Shown: positions 36,801-50,400 of the stretch, one piece after another
Layout: each line of letters opens with the position of its first letter
Position numbering within the stretch: the first letter of the stretch is position 1
NCBI GenBank assembly: GCA_963931865.1
Contig: OZ007511.1
Span: 8,116,344 to 8,180,343 of the forward strand
Direction: 5' to 3'
DNA from: Axinella damicornis
Taxonomy: Eukaryota; Porifera; Demospongiae; Axinellida; Axinellidae
Length of the DNA: 64,000 bases
Position numbers and translations under genes: made by a program
Notes under the pieces: model-generated
Seen by the model: the letters and a program-made list of their open reading frames with translations, nothing else
Databases searched by the model: none
Told to the model about the DNA's origin: nothing

Positions 36801-39800
36801 CCTCACGTAGTCCTGAAGCTTTTCTTTGCACTGGTAAATGCTGTAGAAGGGGGTCAATCGAACGTCACCTTGCACTTCCTGGTATATCATTGACGTAGCC
36901 TCGAACCCTATCACTGACGTTGCCTGCAGCACAGGACATCCGAGTTGGTTTCATGGTGGACGAGGTGGCAAAGCCATAGCACTGCTCTTCAGGATGCTAA
37001 TGGCTGTAGACCATACATGAATAATAAATGATGGGGAAGCTTTGAAGTTTACAGGCTTCCCAGGGCCGTAGTCATTGGTCGGATTGGTCAGGTGTCATCA
37101 CGACAACGTTTCTAGTATCTAATTAGCCTCATTCCCAGGCCGTGCATGCACGTAGGAGAAGCGCGCCTGGGAATGAGACCAATGTCTGTGCATGTATAAT
37201 AATCACTACTCTATAGAGTCCAACATAAATCGGTGCCTGTGAACATTCACACTATACTAGGCAAGCCAGGGGGGTGTGACAATCAACGCCCCCTACCTCC
37301 GTTGATTGGGGGTTCCCCCTTCATTCAGAGATGTCCCCTTCAACTGCCCCGACCAGCCACTGGGAATTTCATTCTCCAAGTGCTCGTTTGCAACCAAGAT
37401 TCTGGTGGAGTGAAGCTGCCAAGCTCACTGGTTTTCAAAGTGACCATTATTATGGAGTCATGCCTTCTCAAGTTCTGCGAGTGTTGAGCATACTACGTAT
37501 ATAGGCAGTACATTGTCCAACTCGGGCTATTTTAAATGTACATCAGAAACAGTTTCAAAATCTCTTGAGGATGGGGCATGCCCCCAAATCACCCTAGATT
37601 GCGTGCTTTGCGCATTTTGATACACGTGTTGTCCAACCCAACCACTTCATAGCTGATGGCTACGGCCCTGCATTTAAGCCCTCATACAATATTCACCATT
37701 CGATTATCTGCTATGCGGTACAGTCTAGGCAAGACAGATGGACTTTAATCCTAGCCTTGTTCCCAGGCCGTTCCGGCGGGGGAAGGCCTGGGAGATCTGG
37801 TCACGTGTGATGACGTCAGGTAGATCTAGATAGACGGATGGTAGACACATGGGGGGCGGTGGCCAACAGTTTTTATAACACCTGTTTCGCATCGATTCGT
37901 CCCCGGTGTTGTGAACAACAAACGGTATCAATCGTCAGCACCTTGCAAATGCTCTGACATCCAGCCTTTGCACAGACTGTACAAGACAGCACGTCAAGAT
38001 TCTTCATTGGGCATCGCCCTCCGTGTGTCTACCACGTGTCTACCTGATTGCACCGCACATGATCAGATCTCCCAGGCCTCCCCCCACCGTATTTCATACT
38101 GGAAGCGATGAAATACTGGCTGGGGGAAAGGCCTAGCTGGGAACGAGGCTACCTTTACCCCACTAAAACATCATTGGGAACCCTTGGACAGTGTTAAATG
38201 GTCTCAGACTGTGCCCTTGATATTATTTATTGCCCTTTGACCCAGGCTGTTCGAGTGGGTTAAAGCCCTCATGCAAGGACTCTCTCCTATGCAGTTACAC
38301 ACAGTGCAAGAGAGCCAACTTTTATGATTATTACAAAGAGAGTTTATTTTGGGCTTATGGGAGTGGACAACAAACACTTGAAATTAACATGCGACTACGG
38401 TATACTGACACAGCAATTGCACTCACCGGTGGGAAATCCTGATAGAACCTCTTCTGTAAGTATGCCACAGCTTCCATGGCCAACTCCAGTGAGTTGTATT
38501 GCCTTGTGGGGCAGGCTAGAGTGGCAGGTACGTCCCTTGGCCTTCAATTTCCACATCACAACAGAGGCGGTACCTACAGAGCAGAAATGATGGTACAAGA
38601 CTTAGTACAATAATAATTGAATTTCAGCACCACTCTAATACAAGCTATGGTTGTGGTACACAGTGCAATAATTATTCTAGAAATAGAGGCTTCATTGAGT
38701 ATCATGGGGTGAGCCTGAGATAGTAATTGTTGCAAGTGAGAGTTCAGTGGAATTGGAACTACAATGGACATACGTACCTCAGCTTACAGCAAATAGATGG
38801 CATGATACACACACACTGTTGTGAGGCTTCCTTGCCTCAGCCATTACATGGTTAGTCTTGGTACGTAGCTACTGAGTCAAATATATTGTTGGTAGCTACT
38901 GAGTCACTATCAACTTCACAGCCATCGTTTACAATACATAAATGGACTAACAAGTGAAGACAACTGTGTTTGCCTTACTCAAAACATTTATACAACTGAC
39001 TTGTCCAGATCTCTGATTCTATATACATGCACTGCATGTTTGAAGACAGCATCTATCAAAACTGGGTGGCGTACAAGGTCTGGGAACGAGGCTAGATGAA
39101 GTACTATGGGTATGTGACTAGATTCCCAAATTAGGAAATGTCAGTGACAGCTAGAAGACATTATGCACAACACAGAGTAGACTTAATAATATAATTTTGC
39201 ACCATTTAGGCTTTTAGCAGCTGCCCTCGGTGGCAGACACCATACAGGAAGGAACCCATGGCTAGACTTAATGCAGTTTGCACCAGACCCACGCTGGGCA
39301 TGACAGTTTGATCACACCCAGATTCTTTGCACCTATAAATCAAGCCCTCCAGCTGGAAGACACTATGCGGAAACACCGACTATATATAAAAGTTACATCA
39401 ACGAAGTAGCAAATCGTTACTTGAACACCAAAATCAAAATGAGGGCCTGGGTAGCTCTGGTGCTGCTGCTCTGTGCTATCTTTGCTGTGACTACTGCCCA
39501 AAGTAAGTGTAACCAAATGTCTTTTACAGTACGTATGAGATAGGCAAAGTAACCAATGTACTTGAATTAAACTCCCCAAATAATATTTTCTTATTGAAAC
39601 TTGCAGGTTGCGGAAGATACAACTATCGTTTCTACATTTGCTGCAACGGGGTTTTGAGGAGAAGATCAGGCATACAACCTGCTTGCTGTGGTACTCAGTC
39701 GTACGACGCACGATTCCGTATTTGCTGCAATGGTGTCATAAACAGACGGTCTGGCATACATGCAACCTGCTTGCTGTGCTAAACGAGTTTATGATGCACG

Positions 39801-41774
39801 ATTCCACATATGTTGCAATGGTGTCATAAACAGACGGTCTGGCATACAACCTGCTTGCTGTGCTAAAGGAGTTTATGATGCACGATTCCGCATATGCTGC
39901 AATGGTGTCATAAACACTCGCTCAGGCATACAACCTGCCTGCTGCGGTACTCGAGTTTATGATGCAAGGTTCCGAACGTGCTGCAATGGGAGGATACAAA
40001 CCAGCTGTCGGAGGTTTGGGAAATAATCTCTACCGAACATTGGGTGTCCACTATTCAACTGATGACTTCATTGAACTGTAATTATAGCAATGCACAGTTT
40101 TCGGTTAGACACAATTTCTCATTTGACCGTGCACTTTGTATTAGCCAGGTGCAGGTTCACCATTATTTTAACCATGCCACTTGTCACAAAAAATATGATG
40201 TCATAGAGCTTCATTGCTACAAGTAGATACGTATCTTATCTTTGTGAGCAAATAACATACCAAATGTACAGTTGACAAAATTAATGTCCTTCATTAAACC
40301 TGCTGCGTCCTTTGCTCACAAAGTGTTATGGAAACATAATGTTTGTGAGTGTTCTTGTAATGGACATACTTGCAATAATAATGTCGTCACTCCAGGTCAA
40401 CACAAGAAATTACTTGTAGCTACCAAGTTACACTCCTGGTAGCGGAAAAATTGTGCCGCGTAAATAATTAATTAATGTCATTCGAGTGATTGGGATGGCA
40501 TACAAAGATTCTGACTACACCGTCGTGATCGCTGTCATGCAGTGACACAACTTTGGTGCTGAAACTCACCTTGGTGGTGGAGATACAAGCGCTTTTGTTG
40601 TGCCGTCGGCTGCCATTGCTCGATCGCTCTTTTCGACGTCGGTTGCCAGTACAGTCTTACGAAGGCCCCACAAAGATTCTGACCACACAGCCGTGATCGC
40701 TGCCGTTCACTGACGCTCACATGCCGAAACTCACCGTGCTGGGAAGCTGTGAGCTCTGTACTAAGTTCCTTTGGACGCCATTGCCAACTCAATCGACCAA
40801 ACATGGTCATGTGCGTTAATTGGAATGAGCTGCAACATCTAGCTTGTGTGACCAGCGAGTTGTAACCGGTTGCATCGCGGCTACCAGGAGTGCGGTTGCC
40901 CCTCGTTACCAAGCTAAGCTTAGTTGATCCATATATAATGGTCATATCCATGGACTAGTTCTGGACAACCGAGGATGGGTCTGTATATATCAAAACATAT
41001 GGACGTTCGTCAGTACCCATATGTATACGCCTTGCCAAAATGTTGTATGACTTGATTCACAATTGGATGACTTGTGTCCCTTACATAAATTTTGGGTTTC
41101 AAAAACATACTTAACCCCCCCCTACAACCACACACATACTTACATCTGTATCTGATGAGCAGCTCACTTGTGCCGTTTCAGTGAACATTAGCAAGTGCTG
41201 TTAGCTTACTAACAGCCTGTACAGGAAGGAGACAAAAGATCAGTGATTCAGTATTCATTAACAGCAACACGTACCAATACATGTCATCGCCAGTGAATGC
41301 ACATCTACGGCAACTATCATTTGCACTGAAGCTGCTTGTAACCCTAGTTCAGACAGTCCTCAACGCTTGCACCGAGCAATTTGAAAGATCACACGTGACA
41401 GCTGCAATCTGATTGGCTCTACCAGATTTCATGTAGAGCCCAAGCAAAGTGGTCTAAACCCGTGCGGTCATGTGAGTCGATCCATGCTGGGAAAAGTTTG
41501 AGGGGCTAGCCCGCTAGAGTAGTCCCATTCCTTAATGCCACAGAGAATTATGCAGTGCACCACTGTAGATCATGTACTGATGGACGGATTTCTACTTTCC
41601 TAGGCGATAATCAAGGGTCTGCAGTCAGAGGCACCCCATTCGAAGGGAATTGCTAGGCAACTTTGGAATTCAAGGTCATTGGTAGTATTATTACTGAAGA
41701 TTCTCTACCGGTGTAGTACATGTGTGTGTGTGTGTGCGTGTGTATGTGTGTGTGTGTGTGCGTGTGCATGTGTG

Positions 41775-41805
<31 letters not shown>

Positions 41806-44407
41806 CAAGGGGGTGACACTCCCATACACGCTGTAGTCAGAGCTGCGACCGAGCTTATCAGCGAAGCTTGACCCCGTATACTAAGGAAAGGCTGCAGTCA
41901 CTACGCATTCTTCCGTATACTATCGGCAGTCAAGCGGTCAACGGCTGAAATACAGCGCAGTCAAATGGTCAAGAGTCTTTTTGCGATGCGGTCAAGTGGT
42001 CAAGCAGCAAAACTGACGGTCAAGATTTCTTGACCGCGGTCGCAGCTCTGACTACGGTGTCAATGGGAGTGTCACCCCCTTGTGTGTGTGTGTGTGTGTG
42101 TACTGCTCTTCACATTCCCTCTGTGGCTCCTGACTATAAAGCCATGCCTCTGTACTGCTTTCCGCTTTGTTTAAGCAGAGAACTAGGGAATACTTTCTTC
42201 TTACTGATGACACTCACCAAAACCCAGACGTCGTCCTCCACAAACGTTTCTTTCAGTGACAACACAATTCTTCCTCGACACAGAATTGCGAAGCGAAGTA
42301 AGACCAATGTCTTGGAAGTTTCAGACCCCACACGCTTCTTTTCGTCTGCCCGGCTCATCATGCAACTCAGTTCAAAGCTGACTCCAAACTTAATGATTGC
42401 ATACTGCTATGCTAAGAGCACAGCAATACTATGTAGCAAACTGCATGCTATAAACCAAAGACCTAATTTGAGGCTTGAGCCGGTCACCATTTTTGCTCGA
42501 AGGTTCAAAGGTCAGCTTGCGCGCATGCGCAACAGGTTACTTCCGGTTTGGGGGTTAAATATTGAATTTGTACCAAGTTTTGGCGGGAAGTCGGAATGGC
42601 ACACTCGCTAAGCACTTGCTTTGCAGCCTGGGGGTTGAGTGTTCGCCTCCCCAATAACCGAGTACGAGTCTGGGCCACTCCGTACACACCGGTTCTCGAC
42701 TTCCCCGCCTAGCAGCTCGAGTACGCCGGTTCCCATCTGACCACCGAAGCTAAAGGTGTCTGGTAGAAAGCAGGTTAGCCTCCTGTGATTCCAGACACGC
42801 CTATCCAGCGCTCCTGAGGCTTACACTTCGGTGTCTGACCTGTCACGGAGGGATGGGTTGTTGCTAGGTTGTATTTTTTTCTTTTTTTTTTGTTTGTCCT
42901 TTTTTATTCTGTTTCTTTTTTTTCTCTTTTGCATGGAGGGAAGGCTGCTAGACTTTTTTCTCACCTCCAATTCTTTTTACATAATGATTAGCCTATAATA
43001 ATAAGACTAGATCCAACTCCACCATATTGCTAAGCCATTAGCTTGGGTTTGAGGCTAACTATTGGCTCCTGATAATTATTACCCAATAGCATTAAGTGTT
43101 TGATGAGAGTTAATGACAGAGGATATGAGAAACACATGACAATAAATAGATTCAGTATGGATGTGATGCCAGCGAGTAATATCTGAACATGAAGAGCAAT
43201 GCACACGGATTAGACCCTACAATTATCACAAAATCAAATTGAGAATGTGTGTGAAATTTGTGATGACAAGTCTCTCTTCTTCTTTCTGCATGAAAATAAA
43301 AATAACATCGTTCTTGAACTAAACACATTCAGAAACATTTTACCCTTCCCCGTAGTGGCAGGTTGCCATCAATACATTAATTCAAGAGCGCATAAGTAGA
43401 TCGCACCGTGCGACCTACTTATGCACTCCAGATTAATTTTAGTGTGTATCGTGATAGAGGTGCATGGGCAGGGTTGGGAGTGAGACAAGACTAGTGATAA
43501 GTGACCTTTGTAGTCACTTCACTATGACCTCTGAACCTCATGCTCAGCGAAGAATGTCTACAAGGGTTGGAACCTTCCAGAATGGCTGGGGGTGCAAGCT
43601 GATGCAAACGGAAAGCCGTAACTAAAGCAGACGCTATCGGGGAGTAGCAGCTGAATTGGATGAGATTGGAGTGAGGTGGACGGACGCATGGCACAATCAA
43701 GGAGCAGCAGCTGAAGCGGACACAGTCGGGGACCAGCAGCCGAATCGGACGAGATCGGGAGCAGCAGCTGAAGCAGACGCAAGTGGCGAGCAGCAGCTGA
43801 AGCGGGCACAATCGGGGAGCAGCAGCTGGAAGCGGAGGCAAACGGGGAGCAGCAGTTGAAGCGGATGCCGCAATCGGGCCTGGGAGCAGCAGCTGAAGCG
43901 GACGCAATCGGGGAGCAGCTCTGCACAGAGAGCTGTCCGGCGCCGGATTACGCACGGTAGGCGAACGAGGGGAAGTAGCTGAGCGAGCAAAATGAGCTCA
44001 GCTACTTGTAATATACTACATCTAGGTACTACACATCCAATGGTCTGAGTATGTACATGTATCTACTTCCTTCCTGCCCTATACAGCTACAAGTACGTAC
44101 ATTGTAATGTTCCCCACCAATTGATGCTTAAGATTTACTCCATAATTATTGGCAGTTGAAACATTAGAGACGTTTTGTACAATCTCGAAATATTCATGTG
44201 GGAGGTGATTGAGAAGTTCCCTTCAATTGGTGCTCACATTGATCCATCTGATGAGCTTGTTGCCGAGAAGTATTGCCTGTGACTTGGCAATGAGTGGTTC
44301 AAACACCGCATACAAGTCAAATTCTGCTGGTCTCTGTTGTGGATAGGATAGGAGAGACATAATGACACATTAACTTGTTCGATGTGTGTTTGTGTGTGTG
44401 TGAGTGA

Positions 44408-44453
<46 letters not shown>

Positions 44454-47400
44454 GTCATTGTGTGTCACTATGTGTGTGTGTATGCGTGCATACGTGTGTG
44501 TGTGTGTGTGTGCGTGTGTGTGTGTGTGTACGTGTGTCATTGTGTGTGTCACTATGTGTGTGTGTATGCGTGCTACGTGTGTGTGCAATGCCGTGCATGT
44601 GTGTGTGAGTGTGCATGTGTGTGTGAGTGTGCATGTGTGTGTGATTGTCTGTGTGTGTGCATGTGTATGTATGTTAGTCAGACTCACCCATCCCAGCAGG
44701 GCCTCCTTGTCTCCTACGTGGTACAGTATTTTGATTGGCCAGGACTGGGAATGGAGTTTTTGGTGCATTAGCATGTACAGCTCAAATAATCTGCAGAGAA
44801 GAACAGAGTGTACTCAATTTGAAAACACTGCGGGTAGATGTATACGCAAGCGACCTTTCAGTGAACTGACAGCATACGTGACGTGTCGTCATCATGGAAG
44901 GCAATAAGGAAGGGAGTAAATATTTCGGTTCCTCATACTTGAGGCTCTAGCAACATTCCAGTGAGCAGAAGTGTCTCATCATACAGGTACGTTGAATGCC
45001 ATTACTACAATGTTGAAGCTAGGTAAGAAACTTTAAGCCTGTTGAAGAACATGTACCTAGAAGCATACTGGAAGTATACAGAAATTACGGAAGTATCCTG
45101 AAGTATACAGAGGTATACAAAAGTATCATAGATAGCAGTTTAGGGCTGCACATTAGCCTCGTTCCCAGGCCTACCCCGTTTTTTCTGTTCTTCTGTTTCC
45201 GTTGACAATAATACACGGATGCGGAAGGGCGGCGAAAAACGCGCCCTTCCGCATCCGTGTATTATTGTCAACAGAAACAGAAGAACAGAAAAAACGGGGT
45301 AGGCCTGGGAACGAGGCTAGCTGCACATCATCAGAGTGACTGCTCTTTCCAGTTGAGCAATAACCACATACACGCAGGTACATGCATGTCTCGGTGCTTG
45401 CCTATCTCTGTCTTCCTTGTCACGGTAGACGATCGGGACCTTGGGTGACATGACGCAGGAAGTCTTTCTTGATTTGTAGACAAAGTGTCAAATCTCATCC
45501 GCTTGCAGGTGATCTGAAACACAGTTATTGATTTGGCTAGGCAGTTCTGGTGTAGGTACGCATATGTAATAGCCATGCATGTTTCATTAGTGGCCCGGAA
45601 TATGACCATCACATACCAAGCTTACACTGGTAGGTATGTAATAGAGCTGTGATATTGCTCCTTGAATAATTATTGATTATTGGGGGCCCGGTTGAATAAT
45701 TGCCGATTATTGGTCAAAGTACACTGGTAGGTATGTGATGGCCATGCTCTGTTGCAGAGTTAGATGCCCTCACACTTCATAGGCTGTCGTCAGCCTCAAT
45801 GTGTGCAGATAAAATTTAGTTGAGTTGAGTTGAGTTGAGTTCAGCATATTACACTGGTAGGTATGTGATGGCCATGTTCTGTTGCAGAGCTACATGCCCT
45901 CACGCCGCCTTCGCAGCTCGATACGCCCTTGGCCCTAACTATAACACATTCCCAAAATGATTGATTCACACATTCCGTTTTTGGACAAATCTATTGTCGA
46001 TTGTCTGTTGTTCATACTGTTGAGTATTGAGAAATGATTCACAATTGGATGACTTGTGCCTCCTCCAATAAATTATCATCAACCACACACATACTTACAG
46101 CATAGCCTCGTTCCCAGGCCTACCACGTTTTTTCTGTTCTTCGGTTTCCGTTGACAATAATACACGGATGCGGAAGGGCGGTTTTGCTGCCCTTCCGCAT
46201 CCGTGTATTATTGTCCGGAAACCGAAGAACAGAAAAAACGGGGTAGGCTTGGGAACGAGGCTACTTACAGCAGGTAGAGCCAGGTAGAGCAGAGGTAGAG
46301 CCAGGTAGAGCCAGGGAGAGCCAGGTAGAGCCAGGTAGAGCAGAGGTAGAGCTGGGTAGAGCCAGGTAGAGCAGAGGTAGAGCCAGGTACAGCAGAGATA
46401 GAACCATTCACTCCTAGGCACAGGTTGGACTCTCATCCTGAGCTACTCACTGAAATTTTCTGACAGAAATTGCCAATATTCAATGCTACAGAGTGGAAAA
46501 GCCATAATTCCAGATGAAGCACATTTCCTCGCTATTTAAGGAATGTCATACCACAATTCGTTGCTAGGCACATACTTCCTTCCCCTGGGGATAATATTAT
46601 AGGCACATACGCTTAATAACAAGCGACTATTGTATAAAGTCATGAAGCAAGCACATGGGACCTTAGTTTCGTGTCCAGACCCTCTGAGAAGGTAGGAGAA
46701 GGATCTGGTGAATAATTTATATAGTCTCGTGTCCTGCGTATGTGGGTCTGGGAACGAGACTAATATCGGACCAATATCACGTACATTGTGGTTGAGTTAG
46801 CGCCAGGCTTGCCCCATGCAGTTACATACTGGACAACTGTGACTTACGCCACTACCAAATAGCATAATTGTTTGCAGGCTACTCATTTCTCAGAAACACG
46901 ATTATTGCAGCTACTTCCCCTCTCATCCTATTAGTCTAAATCAAGTTTGAATTCCACTGACACCTATCACGGCCATAATGTACTGTGCCATAAGGCTGCC
47001 CTTTTTTCCATCTCTTTGCTTACTTTTAGCAACCACGTGACTAGGCAAGGTTCACAGAGCTTCCTAATGCTTATGCACAAATTTCTAGGAGAACACTACC
47101 CTTCACCAGTGCCACCAAATTGGCCTACGTACGTAGGCTATAGGTACCCGGTGCCAGCTCATTCAGCCATGCTGAAACTCAAAGAGGCCTAGCCCTCGTT
47201 TCCAGGCTCCCCCCCTGTGTGCGGACGCTGCCGTGCAGGGGAGACCCTGCATGGAAACACGGCTACCCAGTAACCAACAGCAGTAAAAGTAGGTACTAGC
47301 AAGGGAGCTTGAGAGCAGAGCAACACCACTTTCTTTCCTTTACAGCTTCTTTGATTTGGTCTAAAGTATGTTCAAGCCACAAAACTGCGTTGACCTCTGA

Positions 47401-50400
47401 CCCAGCACCTAGGTTGCTAAGGATATTAAACGACCTATGAATATTTGCACTAGCTGAGCCAGATTAAAATACACACACCCTGAAGGTGGCAAGTTCCTCT
47501 GAAATTTAACTGCCTGCACATGAGCCTATGTATCTGTGACTATCTCAACTCTATTTGGGGCCACCCACTCATTCACCAGATTATTACACCACCAGAGATC
47601 ACGTTTATTACATAATCACATACTTATAGAGTTGCCATACATTTACTCCCATAGAAAAGCGTGCAATTTTTCCCCAAATTGCACGGTTATTGTAGCCCGA
47701 GGGCTGTCAGAAATTGCACGGTTACGAAGCGGCCGCGGTGCGCGCTAACCAATCAGGTCAAGCTCCGCCCTAGCAACGAGCATCCACGTCATGGCTACGC
47801 CTCATTTTCATTAGCAACAGTTGAAAATGGCTGTGCTGTGTGAACACTCGCGTTGTTTAAGCTGTACCTGAGCTGAAGAAACGCTGTGAGAACCGAACGA
47901 TAGCATGGCGAAAGTGTTGTCACAGAAACGGTGGCGCTAGTCATTGTGCCATACTAGCATTGCAGCCGTACTGTTCGTGGCTGTTATGCGCACACAGGCT
48001 CTGTGCTGCTGTTTTGGGACCCTGGGTGTCAGTTGCAACACCGCGCTTCCGTCCTAAAGCTTCACTACACAACAGGTCAGTACTCTGAGCAAATAAGATA
48101 TAAGCGGTACTAGTAGCGTGTAATTCGCTCGCGCTTGAGCGCTTTTGTGGCTGGGGCGTGGCTTTAATCGCTCAAGCCGCTTGCTATCGACCGTACCATG
48201 CCTGGAAGTATATGATTAATATTTAATCACATGTATTCTCGTGCCATTGGGGAATAATTGCACTCACAACAGTCATAAATTGCACTCGCTATCGCTCGTG
48301 CAATTACTTTGCCTGTTGCTTGTGCAATTATTTCCCAAATTGTACTCGAAACCCATGTGACTACCTATACTAATTGCTGATCACAATGGTAATTTCAAGC
48401 AAAGTTATGCATGGGCTTTCAAGCAAAGTTGTGCACAAGTTCAGGTTGTAGCTGCCAGTATGGTTGGTCCAGTTTCAATTGGACCACTTTTCGGGGCACA
48501 AAGCGTTTCTTGCACTTGCATGTGACAATGCATGTAAACGTAAACGCATAGGACTTCTGGTTTGGCCTGCCATTATACATTGGCGTGAAAATATGCATAT
48601 AAAAGTCTCACGTTACAAAGTGTAAGTCCTACGCATTCACTTGTTATGCAAGTCAGAAGTAGCGCATGCAACTGATCTTTGCATATACAAACCATTGAAC
48701 TCACGTAATGCAAGTTTAATGTTTGTGGTGTATGGGTGGTTAATGCTGAGAGAGTCACACATGCCAAGCCACCAATTGGCTAATATACCCACCTAATTGG
48801 TACAAATGAAGAAGTTACCCAATATCCTTACACCCAGCCATATTTTGGATGTCAGCAGTTCTCCGTTATGGATCAAGTGGCCTCATATGAGAGCCATGTA
48901 TACTCCTACGTAAGTACTCAATATGAGAACTCACCTTCGCTATTGAGATCCCTCACGTACTCCTGAAGCCTTTCTTTGCACTGGTAAATGCTGTAGAAGG
49001 GGGTCAATCGAACGTCACCTTGCACTTCCTGGTATATCATTGACGTAGCCTCGAACCCTATCACTGACGTTGCCTGCAGCACAGGACATCCGAGTTGGTT
49101 TCATGGTGGACGAGGTGGCAAAGCCACAGCACTGCTCTTCAGGATGCTAATGGCAGTAGACCATACATGAATAATAAACGATGGGGAAGCTTTGAAGTTT
49201 ACAGGCTTCCCAGGGCCGTAGTCATTGGTCGGATTGGTCAGGTGTCATCACGACAACGTTTCTAGTATCTAATTAGCCTCATTCCCAGGCCGTGTATGCA
49301 CGTAGGAGAAGCGCGCCTGGGAATGAGACCAATGTCTGTACATGTATAATAATATAATCACTACTCTATAGAGTCCAACATAAATCGGTGCCTGCGAGCA
49401 TTCACACTATACTAGGCAAGCCAGGGGGGTGTGACAATCCACGCCCCCTACCTCCGTTGATTGGGAGTTCCCCCTTCATTCAAAGATGTCCCCTTCAACT
49501 GCATGCCCCGACCAGCCACTGGGAATTTCATTCTCCAAGTGCTCGTTTGCAACCAAGATTCTGAAGCTTCCAAGCTCACTGGTTTTCAAAGTGACCATTA
49601 TTATGGAGTCATGCCTTCTCAAGTTCTGCGAGTGTTGAGCGTACTACGTATATAGGCAGTACATTGTCCAACTCGGGCTATTTCAAGTGTACATCAGAAA
49701 CAATTTCAAAATCTCTTGGGGGTGGGGCATGCCCCCAAATCACCCTAGTTTGCGTGTTTTGCGAATTTCGATACACGTGTTGTCCAACCCAACCACTTCA
49801 TAGCTGATGGCTACGGCCCTACATTTAAGCCCTCATACAATATTCACCATTCCATTATCTGCTATGCGGTACAGTCTAGGCAAGACAGATGGACTTTAAT
49901 CCTAGCCTTGTTCCCAGGCCGTTCCTGCGGGGGAAGGCCTGGGAGATCTGCATGGTCACGTGTGATGACGTCAGGTAGATCTAGATAGACGGATGGTAGA
50001 CACATGGGGGGCGGTGGCCAACAGTTTTTATAACACCTGTTTCACATCGATTCGTCCCCGGTGTTGTGAACAACAAACGGTATCAATCGTCTGCACCTTG
50101 CGAATGCTCTGACATCCAGCCTTTGCACAGACTGTACAAGACAGCACGTCAATTGAAGATTCTTCATTGGGCACCGCCCTCCGTGTGTCTACCACGTGTC
50201 TGCTTGATTGCACCGCACATGATCAGATCTCCCAGGCCTCCCCCTGCCGTATTTCATACTGGAAGCGATGAAATACTGGCAGGGGGAACGGCCTAGCTGG
50301 GAACGAGGCTACCTTTACCCCACTAAATCATCGTTGGGAACCCTTGGACAGTGTTAAATGGTCTCAGACTGCACCCTTGACCAGTTTATATTGCCCTTTG

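Larger units (their letters stand above)
31318..40170. repeat. Segmental duplication, copy B
   Basis: Matches copy C in two blocks: 31318-34872 with 41340-44790, and 34873-40170 with 46670-51590. The first block also matches copy A. The junction at 34872 cuts a MON1 exon. It holds M20 exons at 36785-36996 and 38427-38573 and the left galaxin-like gene. Confidence 0.88.

Noticed and set aside
39340..39711. Minus-strand frame opposite the galaxin-like gene (also 50650-51021)
   Set aside because: Shadow of the plus-strand repeat gene. The plus strand has a signal peptide, splice sites and family motifs.
24014..42687. Identical 60-codon minus frame present three times
   Set aside because: Identity reflects the duplication and not selection. 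There is no domain, no codon-position bias and no start context.
33345..43955. 154-codon minus frames rich in Ala-Pro-Leu in copies B and C
   Set aside because: They follow the AGCAGCTGAAGCGG minisatellite. Conservation between copies is due to recent segmental duplication.
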